A stretch of DNA of 64,000 nucleotides from Cokeromyces recurvatus (taxonomy: Eukaryota > Mucoromycota > Mucoromycetes > Mucorales > Mucoraceae). The notes below the pieces were generated by a model that worked only from the letters and a program-made list of their open reading frames with translations, did not search any database and was not told the origin of the DNA. Shown piece after piece: positions 51,760-63,460 of this stretch. Each line of letters begins with the position of its first letter. Position 1 is the stretch's first letter. The stretch spans positions 744,001 through 808,000 of the forward strand of contig NW_026251393.1 of assembly GCF_025118155.1 (NCBI RefSeq), given 5' to 3'. The position numbers and the translations under genes are program-made.

Positions 51760-54700
51760 TTATCGAACCGTAGTCGTAGTCGTATTTGAACCAAGACTAC
51801 GAATACTATCTGCTCTAGAAGGTTTCATATTAGTGTTGATTTCTTTTCTTTGTGTCTTCATTCGATTTACAAATGCATTTCCGCCTGCAGCTTGTTCTTT
51901 ACAGAGTGGACAAGACATGTTATGTATTGATTTTAATAAAGCAGATTGGTTCACTTTACTTGTTAAGCTTCCAGGATTATCCATGTTTATATTTGAAGTG
52001 TTTTCATCAAGTAGACAGCTTTGATGATAGGCATGTCGACAAAAGAAAATAATTGAATTGGGTATATCTTCAATCTCAAATTCATCAAAAACAGGCTCTT
52101 CACAAATATTGCAAACCATTTTCTCGGCTATAGGAATAAATAACATTCAGTTTATATACATGTGTAGAATACATTTATAAACTTACGATTACAGTTTACA
52201 CCTCTCTTATGTGCTTTATACATTTTATCAGCTAAAAAGACACTATCAGTTACTAAAATCTTTTCGCAGCCTTCATGTAGAGACATTTGAAGGTTATAAT
52301 CATGTAAAATTTTTAATAGGGCATCCTTTAAGCCAGTAATCTCTAAATTATCAGGAATACGCTTGATAAGTCTTAAAGGTTCAATATCTGTACCAACATT
52401 TTCTAATAATCCACGAATAAAATCTAAAAATAAAATGAAATAAAAAGAATGGTAAGCAATGATCTATATATGCATATATATATTTATATACTATATGTAT
52501 CTATTATTTACTAGGTTTATCCATAGAATATGTAAGCAAGTCTTCCCAAAGGTCGTCATCCTTTTGTTCTTTTGCAAAGTCAATAGCCTAGTTAAGTAGA
52601 TGATACATATTATTATACATTTATAGTTTGCACTTTATTTTCTTACTCTTTGAACATCTCCAAGTCTTTCGATTATTAACATTAATGCTCTTTTATTATC
52701 ACCCATACGACCAAGAATGAAAACCATTTCAGGGACCAAATCCTTTTGCTCGCATACTTTAAATGCCTATGCAAAAGATAATATTAGTTTAATAAATCAT
52801 TCTAGGTAAAAAATTATTTACTTTTTCAAGCGAAATAGAATGGCTTGCACGTAAGAATTCTAATAGTTTTGGATAATCATGTTCTGCATATAACTCAACT
52901 TGTAGATCATGGAATTCATAGCCCAATTGATGATCACGATCAAATAACGCATCTAAATATATATGTAAAAAATACCTGTGTTGCCTTAGTTGCTTCACCA
53001 CTTTCTCCGGCTAATATAAGAAATAAATGAATAATCGGTTCTTTTTTTTTTTTTTTTTCTCTTTTGATCTAAACAATATATATATATATATTTACGGGAA
53101 TTGCATCTGTATTCTTGACTAAAAGTTGTACAGCAGGCATTTTTGTGGGCTTTTGCGTTATCGGTTCATTTTGCTCTTTCTTTTCTTTTTCTAATAAATA
53201 TTGATCAAATTCCATAAGTAGAAGAGCCTTATCTTTAACGGCGTCAAACATGCTATATTCTTGAATAAGTTCAAATGCATTCGGTCTTCTTAAACGAAGA
53301 TTATATTCGATAGCTTTATCAGGTTGATTGTTATAAGTATATCTATGAATTGTGTTTGTTAAAAAATATAAATATACATGCAAATAGATCATAACCCTTA
53401 CAGATCAGCCAAGCATTCTAGCAAGACTTCATTATTTTTATCCTTCTTTAAGACATCCTCTACAGCAACGATAACATTAGATAAACTATATAGAGTTTTA
53501 GGCCATGTTCGAATCGTATCTCGTAAAGCAACATAATCAGTCTTCAAAAACCAGGCAAGAACGATTTCATAGACAGTGCTGCTTAACTGGGGGTCTTTAA
53601 TCGGTATATATGGGGTAATAGCTTTCAATTCACCCAACTCAGTAAATTTAAATACCCAATCTTCCCAAAGTGTTTGATCGTTTTTAAGAATACTGCTACA
53701 TACTTTTGCTGCTTCATCATATCTCTTTTCGTTCATCAACCAATTTAAATAGGTCTGTCCTACTTCTTCTTCATTGAATTTTTTACTATTTGGATTAGTA
53801 CGTATAGCATCTAAGGCTTCTCCAAAGCGCTCATGTTCTAATAGCCATTCAATATGATCATCCTGATCTCGTGAATGAGCAGCAATTAAATCTTTAGGTC
53901 CCATGATGTAAAACATATCCTCCTCCATCAAAAAATCAAGTGCATAGTCATTAGCTTGATAATGTTCATAACCATGAAGTGCAAGTACATCAGCAGAGAT
54001 TTCTTCATTTTCTGCATTGATAATATGAAGTTCCGGTTTTGATGCTAACCGTCTACAGGTATCTTTATCATTATCATCGTCTAGTAAATAAGATAAAAGC
54101 ATCACAGTATCATTAAACGGTGCAATACCACTAATCATATAATCTGTTTGGAATATATTCACAATTTCTGCATAATGTGAGCGCTGCTGGCCTGCTGTAG
54201 TGTTAGATTGTGGCTTTATAGCAACTACTTTAACTGTATCTGCCCATCCAATCAACAATGTTGTGTCATTCTTCCAACAAAGTCGACATTTATAGAGATC
54301 AGCACGGGGGCTTCCCTCAGGTCGATCAATATAAGTAATACGAGCATTCGTTGTGGTATCATAGATTTTTACTCCTGTATCATTTGCCCAAGCAATAAAA
54401 TTGTTTCTCCAACGGATAGCATAAATAGGACCCTCACCCGCATGTAATACAACGTCCTTGTGTCCTAATAGCCAACTCTTTTCGCTTAAGATGAGTTGTT
54501 CAGCCATGCCTCCTGATACAAACTGTCGAGTTGATTTTCGTGCAAATTCAGGATCTAAAGCAATTGATTTTATAGGTCTTTTAAAATTGTAGAATTGAAT
54601 TTCTGATGTGTAAAGTGCATAAATAAAAACTTTGCCTGAATATAAAAGAATGAGTTTGTTTGTTTGAAGAAGAAAAAAAAAAAGTTCTTGAATTATTACC

Positions 54701-55152
54701 ATCATCAGAAGCACTTGCAATAAATTCGTTATTTTTATCAATAGAAATATCATTAACTGTAGCAGAATGGTTTTTAAAACTCTTGATGACGTTACCCTCA
54801 AGGTCAAGGATATGAACAGCACCCCAATGTGTACCTAATGCCTTTGAAGAGCATGTTGTTATTTCATGCAAACTTCATTACTAGATAGAATATATGTATA
54901 TATATATATATCCGATGATTTTACCATAAAACGATCTGATACACGTAGAATAGAGGCTGTATCTTTATCCAAAATATCTTTTACATTTGCTTTTACTCTA
55001 CGATATCTAAGTTTAGGCTCATCTAATTCATCATCGTCATCTATTTCTGTATCAGTTGCTTCATCATAGTCTTCTTCGCTCGAACTAAATTGTTCTTCTG
55101 ACACATCGCTGTTAATTTCCTCTTCATTATTGCTCGAATTGTGAATAGACAT
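51760..55152 (-). CDS. VPS41: HOPS complex subunit VPS41
   Basis: Membrane-tethering subunit of HOPS on the vacuole/late endosome. The multi-exon gene starts at 55152 and stops at 51760. The N-terminus is acidic. The beta-propeller part carries GTHWGAVHILDLEGN, VNDISIDKNNEFIASASDDG, FYNFKRPIKSIALDPEF and GEGPIYAIRWRNNFIAWAND, which are hallmark VPS41 lines. The central alpha-solenoid (clathrin-heavy-chain-like repeat) includes WLLEHERFGEALDAI and the HYPKLLEFLRAS-type region at about 52840-52900. The C-terminus is a RING-H2: C-N-I-C-E-E-P-V, then FFCRHAYHQSCL and C-P-L-C-K. A long single exon covers about 54700-53398. It is divergent from PBDC1 over 231 bp and convergent with the ubiquitin gene. 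Small exons toward the 3' end were not individually fixed. Confidence 0.93.
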
Positions 55153-55383
55153 TTATATTATGTTATCCAATATGGTGTATGTGTATATTTTTATATTTAT
55201 ATGTGTATGTATTATCTGTATTATATGAAACTCTCCATTGAAAAAATGCCCTGAGTCCAATTTTACGTCATGAGACTGCTTTTTTATTTCATTTCTCTTT
55301 TTTTCAAAAATTTTATGTATAAAAAAAAAAAAAAAAAATAGCTTTCACTTCCATATCATATAAAAAAAGAAAAAACTTTCAAT
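55153..55383. promoter_or_regulatory. Bidirectional promoter region, VPS41 / PBDC1
   Basis: These 231 bases separate two divergent ATGs and hold TATATA-type repeats and a 19-nt A run (55322-55340). No specific factor site is recognised. Confidence 0.5.
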
Positions 55384-56247
55384 ATGGCTATGAGACTTCC
55401 TTCTGCTGATGAGCTTGAACAGCTTGAAGATATTGGTATGAAATAAGAAACTATACGCAAAAAAAATAAAATAAATAAAAGGCATTTCTCCATTATTCTA
55501 TTGCTAATTTTTTAATTATTTTATTAGAAAAGCAATGGGCTGTCAAAGTATATATCTATGAAGGAGATTCCCCTCCCTCCCTCTCCCCCCCTTTTTTTTC
55601 TCTCCTCCCAGTAAACATTATTACTTATTTATTGTTATATATCTGTTTAGGCTATGCATCACGCTGAAACCTATTTCAAATTAATCTCCACCATTGATCC
55701 TAGACAACTTCGTTTAACAAAGTAAAGTCATGTAAACAATATTCCTTGTATTATATTAATTTAGTCCTTTTAACAGCATTGATGACGAGATTCTTAAAGA
55801 CTTTGAAGAAAATTTCCCAGAAATTGATCTTATGCATTTGGACGATAAACATTTCAAGACACCCGCCGCTAAAGAAAAGTGGAGACCTTTTGTTAATAAA
55901 TACGAAAAGAGAGTTAAAGAATTTAATTTTGGTACTTTGATTCGTATTGATTGTAGAGAGGATTATACAGAACAAAATACAATGTTTGGTAAAGACAGAA
56001 TATATACAAATAAATATTTATACATATTTATATGGCAAAAACAAAAAAATATTAACACTTATGATTTCATGTTTTAATTTTAGGTGTTCGCATGCAGGTA
56101 AGCTTTTTTTTTTTAACTACTGTGTATAATACAATACTGATTTTCTCTTCTTTTACAAATGTATAAATGTATATATCTTAGTTTTATGCTATTGAAATTG
56201 CTAGAAATAAGAAGGGCTTGAATGATTCTTTACGTAACAAGCAATAA
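55384..56247 (+). CDS. PBDC1: PBDC1 / YPL225W family protein
   Basis: Small conserved cytosolic protein; the yeast member (YPL225W) is reported to act as a chaperone for newly made eEF1A. Exons 55384-55435, 55528-55547, 55651-55721, 55777-55988, 56084-56097 and 56182-56247 give 144 residues. Landmarks: KQWAVKAMHHAETYFKLIS and DPRQLRLT, DDEILKDFEENFPE, AAKEKWRPFVNKYEKRV, FNFGTLIRIDCREDYTEQN and FYAIEIARNKKGLN. Two internal exons are very short (20 and 14 nt). Length and all blocks match the family, so the call is firm. The older name (polysaccharide biosynthesis domain) is misleading about function. Confidence 0.92.
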
Positions 56248-56599
56248 TGAATTTATGTAGTAAATATAGACATAAAATGTAAATCGTTTTATACAATAGA
56301 AATAAAGGAAAGTAATCTGCATGTTTATTTTGTAAATGATTTAATTTACATAGATTGAGGAGGTATTGTTTCAAAACAAATAAGTGGCGAATAAATCTTG
56401 GCAATATCATATTTAAGGAGTATACATATATCGCACATAATAAAGGAGAGATAAGAAGCTTCCTTACATGAATGCTTTTTAATATAAAAGAGAATAAATA
56501 AAAGCATAAAAAAAATAAATTCAAGTCTCTATTTTTCCCTCTTCTCTCTCTCTTTTTTTTTTCTTTTTCTTTTTCTTTAAAAATAATAATAATAATAAT

Positions 56600-56924
56600 A
56601 TGCTTGGCCGATCTACTTTTAAACTTTTATCTCGTCGTAATGTCGTTGCCTTTGGTGCAGTAGCTGCTACTGGGGGTGCATTATTTTTACACTCCAACAA
56701 TCAAGTGCATGCTGAATCTAATAAATTAAAATTCTGGCAAAGTTTACCTGGAGAAAACAAGCCTGAAAATCCTGGTCTTGCTAAATTAAGAGGTATGGCT
56801 GCTGAACAACGATTTAGAACTTCATTAGCTCAAAATAATGGTAAAACCGATTTTGATGTTGTTATTGGTAAAGTTATGCAAAGAGTCATAGTATAGTATA
56901 GTATATTCAAATGTACTAATTTGA

Positions 56925-56958
<34 letters not shown>

Positions 56959-58496
56959 GGTGGTGGTATAATTGGCTTAGCTACAGCAAGAGAATTATTA
57001 AAACGATTTCCAAATATGACAGTAGCTGTCTTGGAAAAGGAAAGAGAGGTTGCTGCTCATCAAACAGGTCATAACAGTGGTGTTATTCATGCTGGTATCT
57101 ATTATAAGCCTGGTTCTCGTATGGCCAAAACTTGTGTACGTGGAGCTGATCTCATGTACGAATATTGTAAACAAAATCAATTACCCGTCGAACGTTGTGG
57201 TAAATTAATTGTTGCTGTAAATTCTGAAGAGCATAAACAAGTTGAAAGATTAATGGAAATTGCTACATTAAACGGAGTAAAAGATCTTCAGATCCTTAAT
57301 AGCGAGGAGGTATGTGATGACCCTTTTTTTTATGTATTACAAAAAAAAATGTATATTTGTATATTGACGATCAACGGATATAGATTAAGAAATTGGAACC
57401 TAATGTAGTTGCCTATTCCGCTTTGTATTCTCCTAATACTGGTATTACTGATTTTGGTCTTGTTGCTCAATGTATTGCTAACGAAATTATGCAAACTGGG
57501 TAAAAGTCAAAACAACAGATACATCTTTGTTTATTTGTTTGTTTATTTATTTTATTTTTTTATTTAGTCGTGCTGAAGTTAAACTTGCCTTTGAAGCTCA
57601 AAAATTTCATCCTAGGTCTGATGGTAGAATAGAGGTAAAATAGATGAAAAAAAAAAAAAAAAAAAAAAAAGTATAAAATATAATAATATTAAGTCATTTT
57701 TTTTTTTTTTTTTTTTGTAAATCAGATTTGGGGAGGAGAACCTAATCAAAGAGGACCTACACTCAAAGTTACAGCCAAGAATATCATTACTTGTGCAGGA
57801 TTTTATTCTGACCGAGTTGCAGGACTTGCAGGAGGTAACCCTAATCGAGCCAAGGTTGTCACCTTCCGAGGCACCTATTACCAATTGAAACCAGAATACC
57901 GTGGTATATGTCGTATGAATGTTTACCCTGTTCCAAGTGGTGGCGGTATCCCTGTTGGTGTCCATTTCACACCGACAGTGAATACTCGTCGAGGCATCCA
58001 AATGATTATCGGTCCTGGTGCTTGCTTAACGTTTGCTCGTGAAGGATATACATTTACTGACTTTAAGCTTGAAGATATGTGGACCTCCTTAACCAACTGG
58101 AACTTGTGGATGTTTGCCTTAAAGAACCCCTCTTTATCATTAGGTGAACTCTACAAGGATATGAATAAACGTGCCTTCTTACGTGCTGCTCAAGCATATG
58201 TGCCTAACCTGACTGAGGATATGGTTGAAGAAAGTTTTGCAGGTGTGATGGCACAAGTATTTGAAAATGGAGGTATTGCAGCTAATGATTATATTCTTGA
58301 ACGTAAAGTGATGGATGGTAAGATTCTTTGTGTCCGTAATGCACCTACTCCTGCATGTACAGCTTCTTTAGCCATTGCTGAAATGTTAATTGATATTGCT
58401 ACTGAAGATTTTAAATGGGATTCTAGTAAGAAGGAGCGAGATAACATAAATAATATGCTAGTACCCAAAAAGCAACAACTTGCTGTTGCTGCTTAG
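56600..58496 (+). CDS. L2HGDH: L-2-hydroxyglutarate dehydrogenase, mitochondrial
   Basis: FAD enzyme that oxidises L-2-hydroxyglutarate to 2-oxoglutarate, a metabolite-repair reaction in mitochondria. Exons 56600-56867, 56957-57309, 57384-57499, 57568-57634 and 57726-58496 give 524 residues. The N-terminus is Arg-rich (LGRSTFKLLSRRN) with a hydrophobic stretch, consistent with import and possibly inner-membrane association. The FAD-binding start DVVIVGGGIIGLATAREL is split by intron 1. Then come HQTGHNSGVIHAGIYYKPGS, CGKLIVAVNSEE, SPNTGITDFGLVAQCIA, NIITCAGFYSDRVAGLAGG, FRGTYYQLKPEYR, YPVPSGGGIPVGVHFTPT and, near the end, FAGVMAQVFENGG with L-C-V-R-N-A-P-T-P-A-C-T-A-S. The family call is firm. 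Confidence 0.95.
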
Positions 58497-58590
58497 ATTA
58501 TAATACATACTTATATTCCATTTTTCTTTTCTTTTTCTTTTTTTTTCTATACTATATTTATATAAATCTATATTTATGTAAATGAACATA

Positions 58591-59151
58591 CAGTCGTTCC
58601 ACTCCTAATGTGGATTGTAAGAGGGTCATTTCACACTTTATTTTAAATAAAAAATATTTGGTATTAAATTGGAATATGATTCAAACAGTTATCAAACTGG
58701 TTCTTTGAATGTTGAATTATATTTTCAAGGTGTTGAATAGGAACTTCATTCGCAGCACCAACAATTCTTTCTTGCAGAGTTTCGATATCTTTGAGCTTTT
58801 CACGTCTAACTTTATGTTTAACTAACGCCCAAAATTGCTCGATGGGATTAAGCTCTGGCGAATATGGAGGAAGATACACGCACTTATAGTCTCTATTTCT
58901 CTTATTGAGAATATCTTGTATCTCTTTATAAATTCTCGAATTATCCATAATGAAGTAATACCCGTTCATTTCGTCGTACTTGTCTAAGACGTCCAAGGTT
59001 TCTCGTACGAATCGCAAGTAATGGCCAGCTGTTGTGCCTTTTAGACCATCATCATTAGATACCGCAGATTTTTTTTTTTTTTTTTTTGGTAAGACCCCCA
59101 ATATTTATTTGAAAGCCCATACTTTTTTTCACATTGGGAGTGGAACGACTG
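58591..59151. mobile_element. 561-bp decayed Tc1/mariner element with TIRs and TA duplication
   Basis: Terminal inverted repeats are 58591-58612 and 59130-59151 (22 nt each, one mismatch), beginning CAGTCGTTCC. TA dinucleotides flank both ends (58589-58590 and 59152-59153), the target duplication of IS630-Tc1-mariner elements. Inside is the C-terminal part of a DDE transposase on the minus strand. The N-terminal DNA-binding domain and the first catalytic Asp are missing, so the element is an internally deleted, non-autonomous copy. Confidence 0.9.
58664..59101 (-). pseudogene. Truncated Tc1/mariner (DD34E) transposase fragment
   Basis: A 145-codon frame, read from the ATG at 59101. The second catalytic Asp is in Y-F-I-M-D-N-S-R-I-Y. 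The third residue, Glu, is in L-P-P-Y-S-P-E-L-N-P-I-E, with exactly 34 residues between them, the Tc1-type DD34E spacing. In functional relatives the first motif usually ends I-H; here it is I-Y. The frame begins in a poly-Lys stretch from an A-tract and lacks the helix-turn-helix and the first catalytic Asp. It cannot be an active enzyme by itself. Confidence 0.88.
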
Positions 59152-60025
59152 TAATTCATAATCTAATATCTATTTGTGTAACAGATTTATATAAAAATAA
59201 AACAAATATTACAGGGAAAAGAAAAAGTACATAAAGAAATATATAAGCTTATTGTTATACTGACGCAATATAAATGTATGTATATGCAGCATGTTATATA
59301 TAATACGTATCCCTTATAATAAATTCATTGAAAAACACTTTGATAACTTGTTGTATATGTACATGTTTCACAAATTTAATAAGTTAAATAAATCGAGGTA
59401 GGGACTTTTTTTTTATGTATAATGGCATAAAATTAGATAATTTCCTTTAGTTGCATTCCTCCCTTTTTTTTTTCTTTTTTGTAATGAATAAATAAATTCA
59501 TGATTTCAAAAGAAAAAAAAAGATGTATATCATAGCGTACGCAAATAGCATTACACATGTGTAGTCTATATACATATATACAGCTCACATGTACAGATAA
59601 AATATAGCATAGTACGCACAATACATATTACTTTACTGTTCATTATGTCCACATGTAAATCATATATCTTCTGCACATATAATTACATCTTCCATGTATA
59701 TACATAATCATGTGTATTAGCTCAATGAATAAATAGTCGAAAGAATTTCCTCTTATATAAATACATATAAATACATATATAAATATTGCCTGTATGCATA
59801 CAATACGTAAAAACCAACTTTTGTTTTATATTACTCCTCTTGTAAGAAATTCGATTCTGTAAAACAAGTTTAAAAAGGCAAATTATATATTGAAATGGAG
59901 ACCCTCTATTCTAAGGAATTGTATACATATAGATATACATATAGATATATATGAGAAAAAAAAGAAAAAGAAAAAGGGTATAAAATATAATATGTAGTAA
60001 GGAAAGGGCTTTTTTTTTTTTTTTG
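59152..60025. other. Intergenic between Tc1 remnant and Rho GTPase 3' end
   Basis: About 870 very AT-rich bases rich in TATACATA-type repeats, with a T run at 60010-60024 directly after the Rho stop. No gene or RNA was recognised. Confidence 0.45.
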
Positions 60026-60926
60026 TTAAAGTAAATTGCATATTTTCCTCTTTAATCCACTTTTATGGTTATGAATGACAAGACCAGCAGCAGCATGTAT
60101 AACCTCAGTAATGTTTGTGTTTGTTTTTGCACTGCATTCAATATATTGAGTGTTCAATTTTTTTGCTAATGACACAGCCTAATAAGCATATATAATTAAA
60201 ATCATACCTATCTATTGTTTCTCTTTATACTTTGTATATTACCTGTTCAACAGACATCAGTTGCTGGCCATTTGTCTGTAACTCAGCAATACGCTTTCCA
60301 TTTGCTCTTAAATCGCCTTTTGTGCCAACTAATAAACGTGGAGTGTTGAATAAGAAATGATCCATTTCAGGAATCCACTAATTTAAAAAAAAATTAATCC
60401 ATTATGTATGACCGAGTTAGAGATATTCTTCCAATTATAATGTAAATTATAATACCCTATCCTTCACATTCTCAAATGATTGTACTTGATCAATAGCAAA
60501 ACAGGCTAGAATAACATCTGTCTCGGGATAACAAAGAGGTCGAAGTCTATCATACTCTTCTTGGCCTGCTGTATCCCATAAGGATAATTCAATTGATTTA
60601 CCTGATTCATGGTGAATTATAGCAATATAATTCTCGAAAACTGTAGGAACATAATCCTATATATATATATAAAGGCAAAGAGTAGATATTTCAGCATGAA
60701 TACATATATATACATATATGTTTACCGATTTTATTTTATTTTTTTACCTTTGGAAATTCATTATGTTGAAAAACATGTAATAAACTAGTTTTTCCACAAA
60801 AGCCATCACCTACTACAACTAATTTTTTTCGACTAAGCTATATATTAAATTGATAACTATTATTTATTAAAGAAGAGAGATTAAAATGTATAAAAACTAA
60901 AAAAGATTGAAGTATACCTTTCCCAT
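60026..60926 (-). CDS. Rho-family small GTPase
   Basis: Membrane-attached switch controlling actin and polarity. Exons 60926-60918, 60837-60748, 60656-60456, 60377-60243 and 60178-60026 give 195 residues. The first coding exon is only 9 nt (Met-Gly-Lys). G motifs: G1 GDGFCGKTS, the Rho effector loop [10 protein letters not shown]3 [15 protein letters not shown], the G4 variant G-T-K-G-D-L and G5 ECSAK. The protein ends C-N-L-L, a CaaX box whose final Leu predicts geranylgeranylation, preceded by basic KRK. In G1, Phe replaces the Ala common in RhoA/Cdc42. Subfamily (Rho1, Rho2, Rho4 or Cdc42) cannot be fixed by eye; the absence of a long N-terminal extension argues against a Rho4-like protein. 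Confidence 0.92.
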
Positions 60927-62540
60927 TTCTTTTTTTTTATATGTATATATAAATGAAAAGAAAAAAAAAAGAAGGTATACAAACTCAAACAGTTAATCTC
61001 TTTTATTATTATTTTCTTGTGATACTTCAAATATATAATAAGGGATAATCTTAGTTCTGGCTTTTTCCATCGATTTTATGGCTAGAGTTGCGGTCATTGA
61101 AATACAATTTTTATAATTTACCTTTCAAGCTTACAAACATTCTACTCTTGTTAAAACTAACTGGTAAGCTTTGATAAAATGATTTTTTTTTTGAATCTCC
61201 CTAATCTAAAAAGGACTATAGTCAATAGCTTGATATTGTTACAATCCTTTATTATGGTAAATATACTATTTATATAAGCTTTACTGTCTTTAATTACATA
61301 AAATGGGTTACTTAACCTAAATAATCCAAGTTGTTAATTGTGAATAACAAAACTTACAAAGGAATGTTTATTAGTATGAAGAGCGAGCATAAAGTGACTA
61401 TGTACTGCTATATAAGATAAATAAATACATAATGTTGACCATTATACCCTCAATCGATTATATATATGCCAAATATAAAGAGTTTATTATTTAGTATATT
61501 TTTGTAGTAGATGATCGTCTTTGGGTCTTTAGTTACTCCTGTTTAGCTTTTTCAGTGGATACTTCAGTTTTGAAACTGGTAATAGATATGATGACAATAA
61601 CTATCCTGTGTCTAAAACTCCTTCCACTTTCACTTTGTGTATTACATCCATTAGTTGCACTTTATTTGGGACACATTTTTGAAAATAAAATAAGACAAAA
61701 GTTGATATAAATTGCGGATAGGCAAAGGAAGACAGTTTATGTATATTAAAAAAAATTGATTTCTTTAATACAAAAAAGAATAATCAATAAAATAGCTATG
61801 CAGTATTGCTTATATTGAATGTGATTAGGAGAGGGGAAAAAAAACATCAAATTATAATATTACGTTTGAAATAGCCTTTTTGTCTAATAATCGGTTTTCT
61901 TTTACTATTACGGTTGTTTGTAGATCATTTATACAATAAAGTAATTCTGTTAGCTTACTTGTAATTCTAAACAGCTAGGGTTATAAACAAGTTAGTCACT
62001 TTGGGAGAACAAGTTTCGTGATTACCACACCATAAAATGGCATTCTGGCTTCGTTTAATCAATCATACTGTCGATAAACTTGATTAGTATAAAAGAAGCT
62101 ATCAATACCAAAATCCTTTTTCTTTTTCCTGTTATTATTCATATATGCGACGAGGAATGTGTTGCGTCATTTTGTACATGTTCTTAGTATATAAACTCAA
62201 GTAAAAAAAAAAGGGTCATTTTTTTTTGTTAGAGATGAATCTGAAGCAGTTTTTTTTTCCCATGCTTTTCTACTATTTGTCATATTGAATAATTTGAAGT
62301 ACAAATGATAGAAAGAGTAGGAAATAAAAGATTCTTTTTGATGATGGCTAAGATTTGTATTCAACTTTTTTTTTTTAATGACTTAAGGACACTCACTTTT
62401 AATCTATTCTAGTAATTTATAGAGCACCCAAACAATTTATTAATATTAGAGGGAGCTTCTTTATTCTATTATATTTCTATTCTTTAAAATCTGTATTATT
62501 TTATTCATCTTTCTTTCTTTCTTCCTTTTTTTTTTTACTG
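60927..62540. other. Intergenic upstream of Rho GTPase
   Basis: About 1.6 kb, AT-rich, with A/T runs and GC-poor sequence throughout. No RNA gene or coding fragment was recognised until about 62540. Confidence 0.45.
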
Positions 62541-62543
62541 AAG

Positions 62544-62666
62544 TATCACAAAGTTAATGTAAGCCTTGATGTTAAGAAATTCTCTGGTATAAAAGGTTTC
62601 CTTATGCGGCATGCCTACGCTTGGTCAATGGGACCTGAGTCAAGAGGACCCCAGGCATTTAAATAA
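62544..62666 (+). other. Short protein-like open stretch, unidentified
   Basis: Forty codons without a stop and less AT-rich than the flanks (containing SGIKGFLMRHAYAWSMGPES), ending at TAA 62664-62666. There is no start codon at its left edge. It could be the last exon or a relic of an unknown gene. No family is recognised and confidence is low. Confidence 0.25.
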
Positions 62667-62980
62667 ACCTAGTGATTGTTCTATGATTTTTATTTTGTAG
62701 CAGAAAAAAGAAAGAAAAAAAAACTTTTGGGATTAGTTGTACTTTCATATTCTTGCTATCAATTTGTCGCTGTTGAAGACTTATTGCTTAAGAAAAGTCC
62801 AATTAAGATTTTAGTATATTATTAATCAAGTAAATTATATCATAAAAAAGAGCGTCACCTTATTATTGAATATTCACTGCAGGTTAGATCATTATTATTT
62901 CTCTCTCATGTCTTATGTTTTTTTTTATTTACTTGATCCTTTTAGTTTAAATAATAGAATCCATGTTTTAGTTCTCCTAA

Positions 62981-63178
62981 ATTATTACAGTTGTATTTGT
63001 CGAACACTGTAAACCTTTTGCCAAAAAAAAAGTCGTAAACTTAAGAGGCAGAGGACGAAGATTGTATTACAATTGTCGTAGCTCTAATTGTGATGAATAT
63101 AGGGTACATGGAGGGGGGGGGAGAAGAAGACCAGTAATATCATCAGACAAAGTACAACATGCACTACTACTATTTTAA
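62981..63178 (+). other. Short Cys/Arg-rich open stretch, possible zinc-finger relic
   Basis: Sixty-five codons open in one frame, with no ATG at the left. The middle reads L-R-G-R-G-R-R-L-Y-Y-N-C then R-S-S-N-C-D-E-Y-R-V-H. The C-x4-C...H arrangement after a Leu-Tyr-Tyr recalls FLYWCH-like fingers found in some transposon proteins, but the match is weak. A G-run (63112-63121) follows directly. Confidence 0.25.
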
Positions 63179-63249
63179 TTACTGTAATTCATCTTTATTT
63201 TATTTTATTTTTTTGTGCATATAGTAGTAATATTTTCTTAGTAAGTGTA

Positions 63250-63460
63250 CAGGGTGTTTCGAAATTATTCACGCATCAACAGGATAAAATTTCAAGCACT
63301 TGAAAAAATAAAATTCACGCATCAACAAAATAAAAATTCAAGCACAAACTGAATAAAAAATCAAGCACTGTAAGATTTATTAGATGGGCTTTCTGTCTAT
63401 TTTGTTAATGCTTAAATTTTTTTCATTTAAAAAGTGCGTGAATAATTTCGAAACACCCTG
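63250..63460. mobile_element. 211-bp MITE with 25-bp perfect TIRs and TA duplication
   Basis: Inverted repeats 63250-63274 and 63436-63460 match at all 25 positions and begin CAGGGTGTTTCG. TA flanks both ends (63248-63249 and 63461-63462). No transposase frame is inside. The interior holds a 32-nt direct repeat, 63268-63299 and 63314-63345. The end sequence differs from the 58591 element, so the two belong to different families. Confidence 0.88.
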
